A stretch of DNA of 64,000 bases from positions 124,001 through 188,000 of the forward strand of contig DATGLG010000068.1 in assembly GCA_035294245.1 (NCBI GenBank), written 5' to 3'. This document shows, piece by piece, positions 1 to 8,815 of this stretch (positions are counted from its first letter, which is position 1; the number at the start of each line of letters is the position of its first letter). The notes under the pieces were generated by a model that saw only the letters and a program-made list of their open reading frames with translations, had not been told where the DNA came from and did no database searches. Source of the DNA: DATGLG01 sp035294245. Its GTDB lineage: Bacteria > Pseudomonadota > Alphaproteobacteria > JACZXZ01. The position numbers were made by a program, and so were the translations under genes.

Positions 1-1
1 C

Positions 2-253
2 CTTCCGGGCAAGATATTCGAGATCACCCTGAGCGCCGAGGGGGTTTACGATTATTTCTGCGTGCCGCATGAGATGGCCGGAATGGTCGGCAGGATCATC
101 GTCGGCAAGCCCGCAGGTCCCGGCACGCTCCCCTTCGACTACTTCAGGGGCCAACCCGGCAAAGGCTCATGGCGCGCCGTGCCGATGGCTGCCCAGAAGG
201 CCTTTCCGCCCATTGCCGACATCATGGCCAAGCGCGTCATCCGCGCCCTCTAA
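2..253 (+). CDS. Type 1 (blue) copper protein, C-terminal part (5' end outside window)
   Basis: This is the end of a cupredoxin-fold electron-transfer protein of the plastocyanin/pseudoazurin group, normally periplasmic. The reading frame is open from base 2, so the start lies upstream of the window. The copper loop is visible as YFCVPHEMAGM: Cys, then His three residues later and Met five after that, which is the C-x2-H-x4-M spacing of pseudoazurin. The 'MVGRIIVG' beta strand typical of the family follows. After the domain there is an extension of about 40 residues, rich in Pro and Ala, that ordinary pseudoazurin lacks. The N-terminal His ligand and the signal peptide cannot be seen. The redox partner is unknown. 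Confidence 0.8.
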   Translation, partial: LPGKIFEITLSAEGVYDYFCVPHEMAGMVGRIIVGKPAGPGTLPFDYFRGQPGKGSWRAVPMAAQKAFPPIADIMAKRVIRAL

Positions 254-307
254 CCTCCGCAGCGGTGATGCTTACGGCGCAACCGAGCGCAGAGGCTTTG
301 CAGCGAC

Positions 308-387
308 GCCATCCAGGATGCCTGCAAAAGACTGGATCGCGTCGCCCCTCGCGGGGCTCGCGATGACGCGCTGCTTTAAATCCTCAT
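308..387 (+). repeat. Dispersed repeat, copy 1 (direct repeat flanking the first toxin-antitoxin locus)
   Basis: This intergenic segment runs from GCCATCCAGG to TTTAAATCCTCAT and contains the core GGCTCGCGATGACGC. A related segment lies in the same orientation at 1243-1315, on the other side of the AbrB/PIN pair. A third, more distant relative sits at 27863-27967. The rest of the interval 254-484 shows no gene. Confidence 0.6.
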
Positions 388-484
388 AAGAATCGTGGGC
401 GCACGGGACGTGAAGGGCGCATTGTCGGCTCCATGGAAGTAAGGAATCCTTGTATCCTTATAACCACCGGCCTACACTGTCCTC

Positions 485-709
485 ATGCTCGCCAAACTGA
501 CATCAAAAAATCAGCTGACCCTGCCGAAGAAGGCGGTCGAGGCCCTTGGCGCCGTGACGTATTTCGAGGTGGAGGTGGCGGGAGATCACCTCGTGCTGCG
601 GCCGGCGCGCCTGGGGGCTGCGGTGGCGGTGCGGCGCAAGCTGGCCGAGCTTGGCGTGCAGGACGAAGATGTGGCGACGGCGGTGGCCTGGGCGCGCAAG
701 CGGCGCTGA
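485..709 (+). CDS. AbrB/MazE-type antitoxin
   Basis: This 74-residue protein begins with an AbrB/SpoVT-type swapped-hairpin DNA-binding domain (residues 1-45, 'AKLTSKNQLTLPKKAVEAL'). A basic helical tail follows that would hold the toxin. It lies 12 bases upstream of a PIN-domain gene, so the two form a type II toxin-antitoxin operon. The antitoxin would neutralise the PIN RNase and repress its own promoter. A short inverted repeat (AAGG-AAT-CCTT at 441-451) upstream could be part of an operator, but it is weak. Family assignment is firm and the partner RNA target is unknown. Confidence 0.8.
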   Translation: MLAKLTSKNQLTLPKKAVEALGAVTYFEVEVAGDHLVLRPARLGAAVAVRRKLAELGVQDEDVATAVAWARKRR

Positions 710-721
710 GCCGGTGCCCGG

Positions 722-1144
722 TTGTCGTCAGTGCGCGCCGTCTTCGGCACCAATATCGTGCTCTCTGCGCTGGTCTTCGGCCGCCGGCTGGCGTGGCTGC
801 GCGGCGCTTGGGCGCGGGGCCTGGCGGTCCCGGTGGTCTGTCGGGAGACGGCGACCGAGCTCCTGTGTGTGCTGGCCTATCCGAAGTTCCAGCTGATCCC
901 GACCGAACGGGATCTGCTGCTCGCCGAGTACCTCCCCTTCGCGGAAGCGGCGCGGCTGCCGGAACCGCTCCCAGAACTTCCAGTCACCTGTCGGGATCGC
1001 GACGACGTCGTGTTCCTCCAGCTGGCGGTGGCAACCAAGGCTGATTGCTTGGTCTCGGGAGATGGCGATCTCGGGGTGTTGCGAGAGGTTGCGCCGGTAC
1101 CGATCATCTCAGTGGACGAACTGCGGCGCCGACTGAACTTGTGA
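722..1144 (+). CDS. PIN-domain toxin of a toxin-antitoxin pair, first active-site Asp replaced by Gly
   Basis: This 140-residue PIN-fold protein of the COG1569 type would be an Mg-dependent RNase. The conserved blocks are readable: 'VFGTNIVLSAL' at residues 7-17, 'TATELL' with Glu46, 'RDRDDVVFLQLA' with Asp94/95, and 'SGDGDL' with Asp114/116. The usual first metal ligand, the Asp of the D-T-N signature, is Gly9 here (codon GGC where GAC is expected). Loss of this Asp normally abolishes PIN RNase activity, so the toxin may be dead or weakened. The start is TTG at 722, with an alternative GTG at 731. It follows the AbrB antitoxin gene at a short distance. Confidence 0.8.
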   Translation: MSSVRAVFGTNIVLSALVFGRRLAWLRGAWARGLAVPVVCRETATELLCVLAYPKFQLIPTERDLLLAEYLPFAEAARLPEPLPELPVTCRDRDDVVFLQLAVATKADCLVSGDGDLGVLREVAPVPIISVDELRRRLNL

Positions 1145-1242
1145 GAGACCGCGGTGAATGCCCGGCGGCCCCGGGTCTCGCGGCGTCGCGCGCGTTCGTG
1201 CGTGGGGCGTGTCATGGCGACCCCGAGCATCGCGAGGGGGAA

Positions 1243-1315
1243 GCCATCCAGACTACGACAAAGGCTGGATCGCTTCGCCTCCGGCTCGCGATGACGCTCT
1301 GCTTTAAGTCTTCAT
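1243..1315 (+). repeat. Dispersed repeat, copy 2
   Basis: This is the same-orientation relative of 308-387. It starts GCCATCCAGA, has the core GGCTCGCGATGACGCTC and ends TTTAAGTCTTCAT. Together the two copies bracket the AbrB/PIN locus. Confidence 0.6.
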
Positions 1316-1389
1316 CAACGTCGTTGGCATTCCGCCGGGCTCGCCCGTTCCGACAGCGCGGGAAAGCCGGCGATTTTTCGACCATCCGT

Positions 1390-1624
1390 CGATACCGACG
1401 AACGAAGATATTGTTGTGCCGCGTTATTTCGTCACTTCTTGCACAGATTCCGCAAATATTGAATGGGCGAATATTGACTTCCATCAATAAAGTCGAGTCG
1501 CCACATTTTACAGTCGTGATCCTGACAGAATACTTACTTGAAAAATATCAGCCGCTTAGCCGTGCTTAACCACCTGGCAAGGATTTTGCTTGAACAGCCC
1601 CAAACAGATGCCGGGGGGCGTGCG
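1390..1624 (+). promoter_or_regulatory. AT-rich leader and probable promoter region of the giant PEP-CTERM gene
   Basis: This stretch is clearly richer in A and T than its surroundings. It carries a direct repeat AATATTGA at 1455-1462 and 1470-1477, 15 bases apart, which could bind a regulator. TTTACA at 1507-1512 is a possible -35 box, but no convincing -10 follows. A GGGGGG ribosome-binding site lies just before the ATG at 1625. No gene is seen between 1145 and 1624. Confidence 0.35.
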
Positions 1625-4600
1625 ATGTCTCGTCGTGCCAATGCTCGCGTGTCGCGTTTCCAGTCCAGTTCGCACGATCTTCATGCCGTGCTGAGGCGGC
1701 GGCGCCCGGCGACGATGACCGCCGCGGTGGCCCTCGCCATCGGCCTCGCCGCGGGCGCGGCACCGGCGCGCGCCGCAAACTTCACCTGCTCCTGGACCGA
1801 CTCCAACGCCAACTGGACGACGGCCGGCGACTGGTCGAACTGCAACGGCACCTCGCCGAACAACGGCGCCGGCAACACCTATGACGTGACGATCTCGAAC
1901 GGGGGCGCGCCACAGCTCACCTCGGCGATCACCATCGGCAATGTGACGATCACCAACAGCGCGTGGGATCTCGTCGGCAGCCCGGCTTCGGCCAATTTGA
2001 CGGGCGGCGTCACCAATAATGGCGGAACGGTCAATCTCTCGAACGGGGCCACGCTGACGACGACGACGGACTTCAGCAACAGCAGCGGCAATCTCGAAGT
2101 CGATCTTTTCGGTGGGCAAGGCGGCAGCACCCTGAACGTGGGCGGCACCCTCACCAACAGCAACACGGTCGATATCGGCAATACGGGCTTGAGCTCTGCC
2201 ACCACCGTGACCGCGGCAGCCCTCAGCAACACCGGCACCATCAACCTCACCGGCAACACCAGCAGCGCGACCCAGGCCACGCTCAACGTCGCCGGCGCCG
2301 CCGGCTTCGGCACCGCCGGCCATGTCACCGGCGCCGTCAACCTGCAAGGCGACGCCCTGCTCGAGTTCGGCTCGGGCGCCCTCACCAATATCGACAGCAC
2401 CGGCTCGCTCCGCTTGAACGGCGCCGGCTCGCGGGTCTCGATCGGCCCGGGCACCACCAACTCGGCCTTGAGCGGCTTGGCAAGCAACGCTGGTATCCTG
2501 ACGTTGGATAACGGCGCCACCGTCACGACGACAACTGGGCTGACCAACAGCAATACGATTGAGGTCGACATCTTCTTCGGCGAGGGCGGCAGCACCCTGA
2601 ACGTGGGCGGCACCCTCACCAACAGCAACACGGTCAATATCGGCAATACGGGCCTGAGCGCCGCCACCACCGTGACCGCGGCAGCCCTCAGCAACACCGG
2701 CACCATCCAACTGTTCGGGAATTCGGGCGGCTCCCACCAGGCCACCCTCCAGGTGAATGGCCCGGCCGGCAATTCCGGGACCGTGAGCATCAACCCCTTC
2801 GCGAACCTCAACGTCACCGGCGGCAACAACTACACCCAGACGGGAGCCAACAGCGCGACAACGATCGCCGCCAACGCCTCCCTCAGCGCGGCGAATGTCG
2901 CGATCAATGGCGGCGTGCTGCAAGGGAATGGAACCGTCACCGGCAACGTCTTCAACAGCGCCACCATCACCGGCGGCACCAATAACTTCCAGCCGGGCAC
3001 CCTGACCATCAACGGCAATTTCTTCAATGCGGGGCCGAACGGCTCGATCTTCGGCTCGACACCCGGCACCGTGGCGACGACGTTGTTCTCGACGGGAGAT
3101 ACCCAGATCACCGTCGGCAACGGGCATACGGTCACGCTCCTCGGCGGCACGGTCCAGGCGAACAATGCCAGCGTCACTTATGCCGCCGGCCAGACCTACA
3201 CGGTGATGAGCTTCCAGCCGGGCAATCTCCAGGGCCTGTTCGGCGGCATTCAGAACGGCAACAACACCGCGACGGCCGGCACCACCACCAGCCTCGGCGG
3301 CGGCCTGATCCTCGGCGTCGTCTATAACGACCACGCCGGCAATATCCAGCTCGAGGTGGCGAATGTGCCGGTCTCGACCGTCGACACCTGGAACGGCGGC
3401 ACCGGGAATTGGGCCACGGCGGGCGATTGGAGCGCCGGCGTGCCGGCCTTCTATTCGGACGTCACCATCGGCGCCACCTCGAGCGGCGACGTGACGCTCA
3501 GCCAGGACGCGACGATCCAGAGCCTCGCCGTCAACAACGGCAACACCCTCGAATACCAGGCCTCGATCCCGCAGACCCTGACCGTGGGCAAGGACGTGAC
3601 CGTCAATGCCGGCGGCGCGCTCAGCCTGCCGACGAGCGGCGACAAGCTCGCCCTCGGCGGCAATTTCTCCAATGGCGGCACGACGACGCTGGGGGCCGGC
3701 GCCTCGCTCCTCGGGCTCGGCAACTACACCAACACAGGGACGACGAGCATCGGCAGCGGCGCCCAGGCCACGTTCCAGGGAAGCGCCACCAACCAGGCGG
3801 GCGGCCATGTCAACCTCAACGGCGGCTTCTTCTCCGCGCAGAGCCTGAGCAACGCCGGCACGATCCAGGGCTCCGGCACCGTGGCGCCGGATATCAGCAA
3901 TACCGGCCTTGTCGAGTCCTCCGGCGCCGTGCTTACCGCCGCGAACGGCATCCACGGCATCGGCAACATCACGACCGATACCGGCTCGACCCTCGACCTC
4001 AGCCAGTCCTCGACCGACAGCACCGCCTCGAACCTCGCCAATAACGGCAGCATCAACCTCGGCAGCCATAACCTCGTCGTGTCGAGCGATTACACCAATG
4101 CCAATTTCGGCACCGGCAACAGCTTCAACAAGACGGCCGGCGTCACCGGCACCGGGCAGATCAACGCATCCGGCAATGTGGCCCAGGCGGTCACCGGCGC
4201 CCAGGTCTCGGGCGGGACCACGACGGCGCCGACCCTCGCCCTCGGCAATGTCCATGTCGGCACCACCAACAACTACACCTATCAGATCGCCAATACCGGA
4301 ACGACGGGCCCGGCCCTTCGCGGCGCCATCCAGACCAGCGTCAATGGCGGCAACATCACCAATTCGTCGCTGAGCGGCACGGGTGTGACGGCGCAGAATT
4401 TCGGCCCCATCGCCACTGGCGCCAGCAGCGGCAATTACACGGTGACCTACGCGCCGACCGTGGCCGGCGCGCTCACCGGCCAGTCGATCCACATCGCCAA
4501 CAACTTCGCCAATGTCGCCGAGCAGACCATGGCGATCACGGGTGCCGCCTATGACTACGCGAACCCGACGGTCGCCTCGTCGCTGGCGACGCCGTTCAAT

Positions 4601-6877
4601 TTCGGCGTGGTCCAGGTCGGCCAGCACTACACCGACCAGCTCACCATCGCGAACGTCGTCGTCAGCAACGCGGCCTTCCAGGAAGGCCTCAACGCCAGCT
4701 TCGGCACCATCACCAACTCGCAGCTCACGGCGAGCGGCTCGATCACCAACCTCGCGGCCGGCCAATCGAACAACACGGCCATGTCGGTCACCCTCGCCCC
4801 CGTCGCCGCCGGCACCATCGGCGGCACGGTGCAGGTGAACTTCGCCTCGAACGGCGCCACCACCAGCGGCCTCGGCATCACGCCGCTCGCCTCCCAGACT
4901 CTCGGCTATATCTGGCAGGTCAACGGCACGGTGGTGAACCAGGCCAATCCGAGCATCACGCCGAGCCCGATCAACTTCGGCAATGTGCGCATCAACAGCG
5001 CCCAGGCCCAGGCCCTGACGGTGACCAACGTCGCCGGCACGCCGCCCCAGGCGAGCCTGGATGCCCAGCTCACCGCGGGCGGGGCCGCGACCTCGAACAA
5101 CCTGGGCTCGATCAACCAGCTCCTCGCCGGCCAGACCGACAACACCAGCTTCGTCGTCGGGCTGAATACCACCAGCGCCGGCGCGCAGAGCGGCAACGCG
5201 CTCATCGCCCTCCAGTCGGACTCGACGCCCAACGGCTGCACCAGCAACTGCATCGTCAACCTGACGCCGAAGAGCATCAGCGTCTCGGGCAACGTCTTCC
5301 GCCTCGCCTCCGGCAGCGCCACGACGCCGATCAACTTGGGCAATGTGCGCATCGGCACGGCGCTCTCGGGCAATATCGGCGTCACCAATACGGCGACCAG
5401 TGACGGCTTCTCCGAGAACCTCGACGCCAGCGTCAGCAGCACCAGCGGCGCCGTCACCGGAACGAGCGGCAGCATCACCGGCCTCGGCGCCGGCCAGACC
5501 AACAGCACCGGCATCAGCGCGACCCTCGACAGCAGCACGGCGGGTGCGAAGAGCGGCACGGCGACGGTGGCATTCCAGTCCGACGGCACCGGCATCGACA
5601 ACGGCGCCCCCGTGAGCGTCGGCAGCCAGAACGTGACCTTGACGGCCAATGTCTTCCGCCTCGCCTCGGGCAGCGCGGCGACCCCCGTGAATGCCGGGGC
5701 CGCGCGCGTCGGCGGCACGCTCTCGACCGCCCTCAGCGTCACCAACACGGCGACCAATGACGGCTTCTCGGAGAATCTCGACGCCGGCGTGAGCGGCACC
5801 AGCGGCGCCGTCACCGGGACGAGCGGGAGCGTCACCGGCCTCGGCGCCGGCCAGACCAACAGCACCGGCATCACCGCGACCCTCGATACCTTGACCGCCG
5901 GCCTCAAGACGGGCACGGCGACGGTGGCGTTCAAGTCCGACGGCGCCGGCATCGACAACGGCGCCCCCGTCAGCGTCGGCAGCCAGGACGTGACGGTGAG
6001 CGGCAAGGTCTATGCCCCGGCGGTCGCGAATGTGCAGACCAGCAGCGTCAATTTCCACATCGTCCATGTGGGCGACGGCGGCGGCAGCCTCTCCCAGGGC
6101 GTCTCGGTGCAGAATGGCGCGCAGGCGACCGCCCTCAACGACGTGCTGATCGGCAGCATCAGCGCCGGCGGCGCCCCCTTCTCCGGCAGCGGCACCCTCG
6201 GGGCCGGGCTCGGCGCCCAGCAATCCTCCTCGACCGCGCTCATGGTCAATCTCAGCACGGCCAATGCCGGCATCTTCTCCGGCACCGCCAATCTCGCGCT
6301 GGCGAGCCACGACCCCGACCTCTCGGATCTCGCGCTTACGACCGGGCCGATCTCGCTGAGCGCCCAGGTCAACAACTACGCCAAGCTGGGCTTCCTCAAA
6401 TCGAGCGGCGACGGCACGCTCTCGGGCGGCGGCAGCGCCTTCACCCTCGATTTCGGCACGCTCCTGCAGCACAGCACGTCCAAGCTTGCGGATCTCGCCT
6501 TCCTCAACGACAACCCGCTCGCGGACCAGGCCTTCACCGACCTCCTGAGCGCGATGATCGCCTCGACCACCGGCTCCGGCTTCACCCTGGGCGGCACGCA
6601 ATCCGTCAGCGATCTCCAGGGCGGCGACAGCCAGAGCGGCTTCGACATCGGCTTCGACCCGACCAATCTCGGCCATTTCGACGAGCTCCTGGCCTTCAAC
6701 GTCGAGAGCATCAACAACAACTTCGACCAGACCATCGGCCAGGTAACGCTCACGCTGGAGGGCGACGTGGTCTCGTCCGTCCCGGTGCCCGAGCCCGGCA
6801 CCCTGGCCCTGGTTCTGAGCGGCCTCGGCATGCTAGGCTTCGCCTACCGGCGCAGGAGCCGGCCCGAGACGAAGTGA
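1625..6877 (+). CDS. Giant secreted repeat protein with PEP-CTERM sorting signal
   Basis: This is a 1750-residue extracellular protein. ATG 1625 is preferred because it follows a G-rich ribosome-binding site. A long basic N-region and hydrophobic core (about residues 30-52, ending APARAA) form the signal peptide. Residues 50-850 are Asn/Thr/Gly/Ser-rich beta-strand repeats like autotransporter passengers, including a near-identical DNA duplication (2121-2243 and 2587-2706). Residues about 870-1590 hold six degenerate units of 119-126 residues with a 'P-INFGNVRIG...VTNT' core, resembling choice-of-anchor D/ASH-type domains. The C terminus is VPEP (residues 1721-1724), a hydrophobic helix and RRRSR: a PEP-CTERM signal recognised by an exosortase, which is not in this window. 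The likely role is surface, matrix or biofilm structure. Two small membrane protein genes follow at once. Confidence 0.85.
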   Translation: MSRRANARVSRFQSSSHDLHAVLRRRRPATMTAAVALAIGLAAGAAPARAANFTCSWTDSNANWTTAGDWSNCNGTSPNNGAGNTYDVTISNGGAPQLTSAITIGNVTITNSAWDLVGSPASANLTGGVTNNGGTVNLSNGATLTTTTDFSNSSGNLEVDLFGGQGGSTLNVGGTLTNSNTVDIGNTGLSSATTVTAAALSNTGTINLTGNTSSATQATLNVAGAAGFGTAGHVTGAVNLQGDALLEFGSGALTNIDSTGSLRLNGAGSRVSIGPGTTNSALSGLASNAGILTLDNGATVTTTTGLTNSNTIEVDIFFGEGGSTLNVGGTLTNSNTVNIGNTGLSAATTVTAAALSNTGTIQLFGNSGGSHQATLQVNGPAGNSGTVSINPFANLNVTGGNNYTQTGANSATTIAANASLSAANVAINGGVLQGNGTVTGNVFNSATITGGTNNFQPGTLTINGNFFNAGPNGSIFGSTPGTVATTLFSTGDTQITVGNGHTVTLLGGTVQANNASVTYAAGQTYTVMSFQPGNLQGLFGGIQNGNNTATAGTTTSLGGGLILGVVYNDHAGNIQLEVANVPVSTVDTWNGGTGNWATAGDWSAGVPAFYSDVTIGATSSGDVTLSQDATIQSLAVNNGNTLEYQASIPQTLTVGKDVTVNAGGALSLPTSGDKLALGGNFSNGGTTTLGAGASLLGLGNYTNTGTTSIGSGAQATFQGSATNQAGGHVNLNGGFFSAQSLSNAGTIQGSGTVAPDISNTGLVESSGAVLTAANGIHGIGNITTDTGSTLDLSQSSTDSTASNLANNGSINLGSHNLVVSSDYTNANFGTGNSFNKTAGVTGTGQINASGNVAQAVTGAQVSGGTTTAPTLALGNVHVGTTNNYTYQIANTGTTGPALRGAIQTSVNGGNITNSSLSGTGVTAQNFGPIATGASSGNYTVTYAPTVAGALTGQSIHIANNFANVAEQTMAITGAAYDYANPTVASSLATPFNFGVVQVGQHYTDQLTIANVVVSNAAFQEGLNASFGTITNSQLTASGSITNLAAGQSNNTAMSVTLAPVAAGTIGGTVQVNFASNGATTSGLGITPLASQTLGYIWQVNGTVVNQANPSITPSPINFGNVRINSAQAQALTVTNVAGTPPQASLDAQLTAGGAATSNNLGSINQLLAGQTDNTSFVVGLNTTSAGAQSGNALIALQSDSTPNGCTSNCIVNLTPKSISVSGNVFRLASGSATTPINLGNVRIGTALSGNIGVTNTATSDGFSENLDASVSSTSGAVTGTSGSITGLGAGQTNSTGISATLDSSTAGAKSGTATVAFQSDGTGIDNGAPVSVGSQNVTLTANVFRLASGSAATPVNAGAARVGGTLSTALSVTNTATNDGFSENLDAGVSGTSGAVTGTSGSVTGLGAGQTNSTGITATLDTLTAGLKTGTATVAFKSDGAGIDNGAPVSVGSQDVTVSGKVYAPAVANVQTSSVNFHIVHVGDGGGSLSQGVSVQNGAQATALNDVLIGSISAGGAPFSGSGTLGAGLGAQQSSSTALMVNLSTANAGIFSGTANLALASHDPDLSDLALTTGPISLSAQVNNYAKLGFLKSSGDGTLSGGGSAFTLDFGTLLQHSTSKLADLAFLNDNPLADQAFTDLLSAMIASTTGSGFTLGGTQSVSDLQGGDSQSGFDIGFDPTNLGHFDELLAFNVESINNNFDQTIGQVTLTLEGDVVSSVPVPEPGTLALVLSGLGMLGFAYRRRSRPETK
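5291..6004 (+). repeat. Tandem 357-bp internal duplication in the PEP-CTERM gene
   Basis: Two units, starting near 5291 and 5648, are close copies at the DNA level. Shared stretches include GACGGCTTCTC and GGCCTCGGCGCCGGCCAGAC. The period is 357 bases, or 119 codons. They correspond to two of the six choice-of-anchor-like protein repeats, so they are a recent duplication that could expand or contract by recombination. Confidence 0.75.
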
Positions 6878-6887
6878 GACGCGGCGC

Positions 6888-7214
6888 ATGGGGGCGAGGG
6901 GGTGGCTCGGCTGGCTGATGGCGGCGCTGGCGGCGGCGACGCTGGTCATCGTCGTCGTCGATTTCGTGCTGCTCCAGAACAACCGCGCGCTCCAGGCCGA
7001 GGTCAATCAGCGCCAGCAATTCATCAATCAGAGCATCCAGCTCGGCCGGGTGAACGAGGCGCTGATCCGCACCATTGCCACGGCGGTGGTGACGGCCAAG
7101 GACGACAAGCTGCGCGACATGCTGGCGCAGAACGGCATCACCATCAATCCGCCGGCCGCCGCAGCGGCACCCGCCGGTACGGCAGCACCCCCACCGGCCA
7201 AGAAGGGGCCCTGA
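6888..7214 (+). CDS. Small single-pass membrane protein, coiled coil, function unknown
   Basis: This 108-residue protein starts 10 bases after the PEP-CTERM gene, so it is very probably co-transcribed. One transmembrane helix (residues 7-28, 'LMAALAAATLVIVVVDFVLL') precedes a Gln/Asn-rich helical segment (30-85) and an Ala/Pro tail. The segment 'LAQNGITINPP' near the end closely matches 'MRRQGITLTPP' in the next gene, so the two may be diverged duplicates. The topology (short cytoplasmic end, periplasmic coiled coil) would suit an accessory of surface-protein export or anchoring. That is inference from neighbourhood only. Confidence 0.6.
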   Translation: MGARGWLGWLMAALAAATLVIVVVDFVLLQNNRALQAEVNQRQQFINQSIQLGRVNEALIRTIATAVVTAKDDKLRDMLAQNGITINPPAAAAAPAGTAAPPPAKKGP

Positions 7215-7217
7215 GCG

Positions 7218-7535
7218 ATGCCCGCCGAGCGACATGAGCGCGCGAGCGCCCATCCGGCGGGCGCCCTCAGCTTGGCTGTCGTCCTGCTCGTGGTCTCGTT
7301 CTTCCTGATGTCCGTCTTCCAGACCATCGAGCTGATCCACGATCATGGCGCGCTGAGCGATTTGCGCGCGGCCCAGGAGCCGACGGTGCAGGAGGCGCTC
7401 AAGGTGCGGCACCAGCTCGAATCCCTGGCCGGGGGCACGGCCCAGCTCGCCGCGGACGGCGACGCCGCGGCGCGCAGCATCGTCGAGACCATGCGCCGCC
7501 AGGGCATCACCCTGACCCCGCCGAAGAAGCCGTAG
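7218..7535 (+). CDS. Small single-pass membrane protein, probable paralog of the preceding gene
   Basis: This 105-residue protein begins 3 bases after the previous stop codon. It has a cytoplasmic basic start, one transmembrane helix (residues 17-36, 'LSLAVVLLVVSFFLMSVFQT'), a helical segment with charged residues and the C-terminal block 'RRQGITLTPPKKP'. Size, topology and the terminal 'QGIT-PP' block match the upstream protein. The pair plus the PEP-CTERM protein form a three-gene unit. No known family is recognised. The next gene is convergent, only 16 bases away. Confidence 0.6.
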   Translation: MPAERHERASAHPAGALSLAVVLLVVSFFLMSVFQTIELIHDHGALSDLRAAQEPTVQEALKVRHQLESLAGGTAQLAADGDAAARSIVETMRRQGITLTPPKKP

Positions 7536-7551
7536 CTGACGCGCTGCTTTC

Positions 7552-8556
7552 TCACCGCAGGACCGCGAAGAGGACTCCGGCGAAGGCGAGATAGAAGAGG
7601 GCGAAGAGCGAGAGCATCGCGCGCGTAATCGCGCCGCGGCGGAAGAGCGCGTAGAGCGCCAGAACCGACGCCAGGGTGACGAGGCCGGCCCAGATCAGGC
7701 CGCGCTCGAGCAGCCACGGCGTGAAGACGAGGCCGAAGGCCGTCGGCACCGTCGCCTGGATCATCATGGCGCCGCTGATATTGGCGAGCGCCAGCCGCGT
7801 CTTGCCCTGGCGGATCCAGATCACCGCGTTGAGGATCTCCGGCAGCTCCGTGGCGATGGGGCTGAGCAGCAGGGCGACGAGCTGGGGCGGCATGCCGAGC
7901 CACGGCCCCAACGCGCCCAGCTGGGCCACGAAGACGCGCGAGGCGCCGAAGATCACCGCGAGGGCGACGAGGCTTTGCAGCGACGCCAGCGCCAGGCTTG
8001 GCACGGGGCGATGCGGCGAGAAGCGCAGCGGTGCCGGCGCCGCCTCGGCCGCATCGCGCCTGCTCCGCGTCTCCTTGCGGAAATAGGCGGCATAGGCGAG
8101 GAGGAAGGCGGCCCCCAGCCAGGGCTTGAGCGCGAAGGCCATGACGCCGAGAATGAGCTTCGCCACGAAGATGACGAGGAACCAGCCCTGGTCGTGGCTG
8201 AGATGCCCGTAATCCACATCGAGCCTGCCGCCGTCGCGAAGGCCCCTGCCGCGGAGGAGCAGGGCCCAGCCGACGACGGCATAGGCGACGGTGCCGAGCA
8301 CGAGCGGCCCGCCGAGTGCCGCGCCGATGCCGATGTCCTTCTGGGCGGCGCTATCGCCGAGGGCGACGGCGACGAAGGTGACGACGCTCTCGGGCAGGGC
8401 GGTGCCGAAGGCCGCGAGGATGGTGCCCGTCGCCTTCTGCGCGAAATCGAGCCTGTGCCCCACCCACTCGATGCCGTTCACGAAGAGCTCGCAGGCGGCA
8501 TAGATCGCCGCGGCCGCAAGCAGCAGGAGGATGAGGGTAGGAAGGATGGCGGGCAT
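7552..8556 (-). CDS. CaCA-family Na+/Ca2+ (cation/proton) exchanger
   Basis: This 334-residue integral membrane protein has about ten hydrophobic helices. Its two inverted alpha-repeats carry the family signatures: 'FGTALPESVVTFVAVALGD' near residue 52 in the first half and 'SPIATELPEILNAVIWIRQG' in the second. The Glu residues in these motifs bind Ca2+ or Na+ in the CaCA superfamily (YrbG-like). It would extrude calcium or exchange cations at the inner membrane. Translation is taken from the ATG at 8556, just before the first hydrophobic stretch. Farther upstream the frame is open but low-complexity. Ion specificity cannot be read from sequence. Confidence 0.82.
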   Translation of the reverse strand: MPAILPTLILLLLAAAAIYAACELFVNGIEWVGHRLDFAQKATGTILAAFGTALPESVVTFVAVALGDSAAQKDIGIGAALGGPLVLGTVAYAVVGWALLLRGRGLRDGGRLDVDYGHLSHDQGWFLVIFVAKLILGVMAFALKPWLGAAFLLAYAAYFRKETRSRRDAAEAAPAPLRFSPHRPVPSLALASLQSLVALAVIFGASRVFVAQLGALGPWLGMPPQLVALLLSPIATELPEILNAVIWIRQGKTRLALANISGAMMIQATVPTAFGLVFTPWLLERGLIWAGLVTLASVLALYALFRRGAITRAMLSLFALFYLAFAGVLFAVLR

Positions 8557-8815
8557 GGGAGAGGTCCGGGGTTGGACGGCGACGCACCAGTGGCACGGCG
8601 CTCCCCGCCCAACCCGCAAGCGGAGCGCCGGTGCCAATGGTCTCGCCATGCCGTGGAGGCCCCGCGCGCCATGGCGATCATCGTCTCCGATCATCGCCAA
8701 GCCTGTTGACGCGCGGCCCGATGCTGCCGGGCGGCTACTCCCCAAAGACGGCGGGATTTCTATCAGATCGCGCGGCAGAGGGGAAGCGGACCGGTGCGGC
8801 GCCGCCGACGCCGGC

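Noticed and set aside
1556..6676. A very long open frame (about 1700 codons) antisense to the PEP-CTERM gene
   Set aside because: It is an artefact of GC-rich third positions and the repeat structure. The product is low-complexity Ala/Gly/Arg/Glu with no domain, while the plus-strand frame has a signal peptide and a sorting signal.
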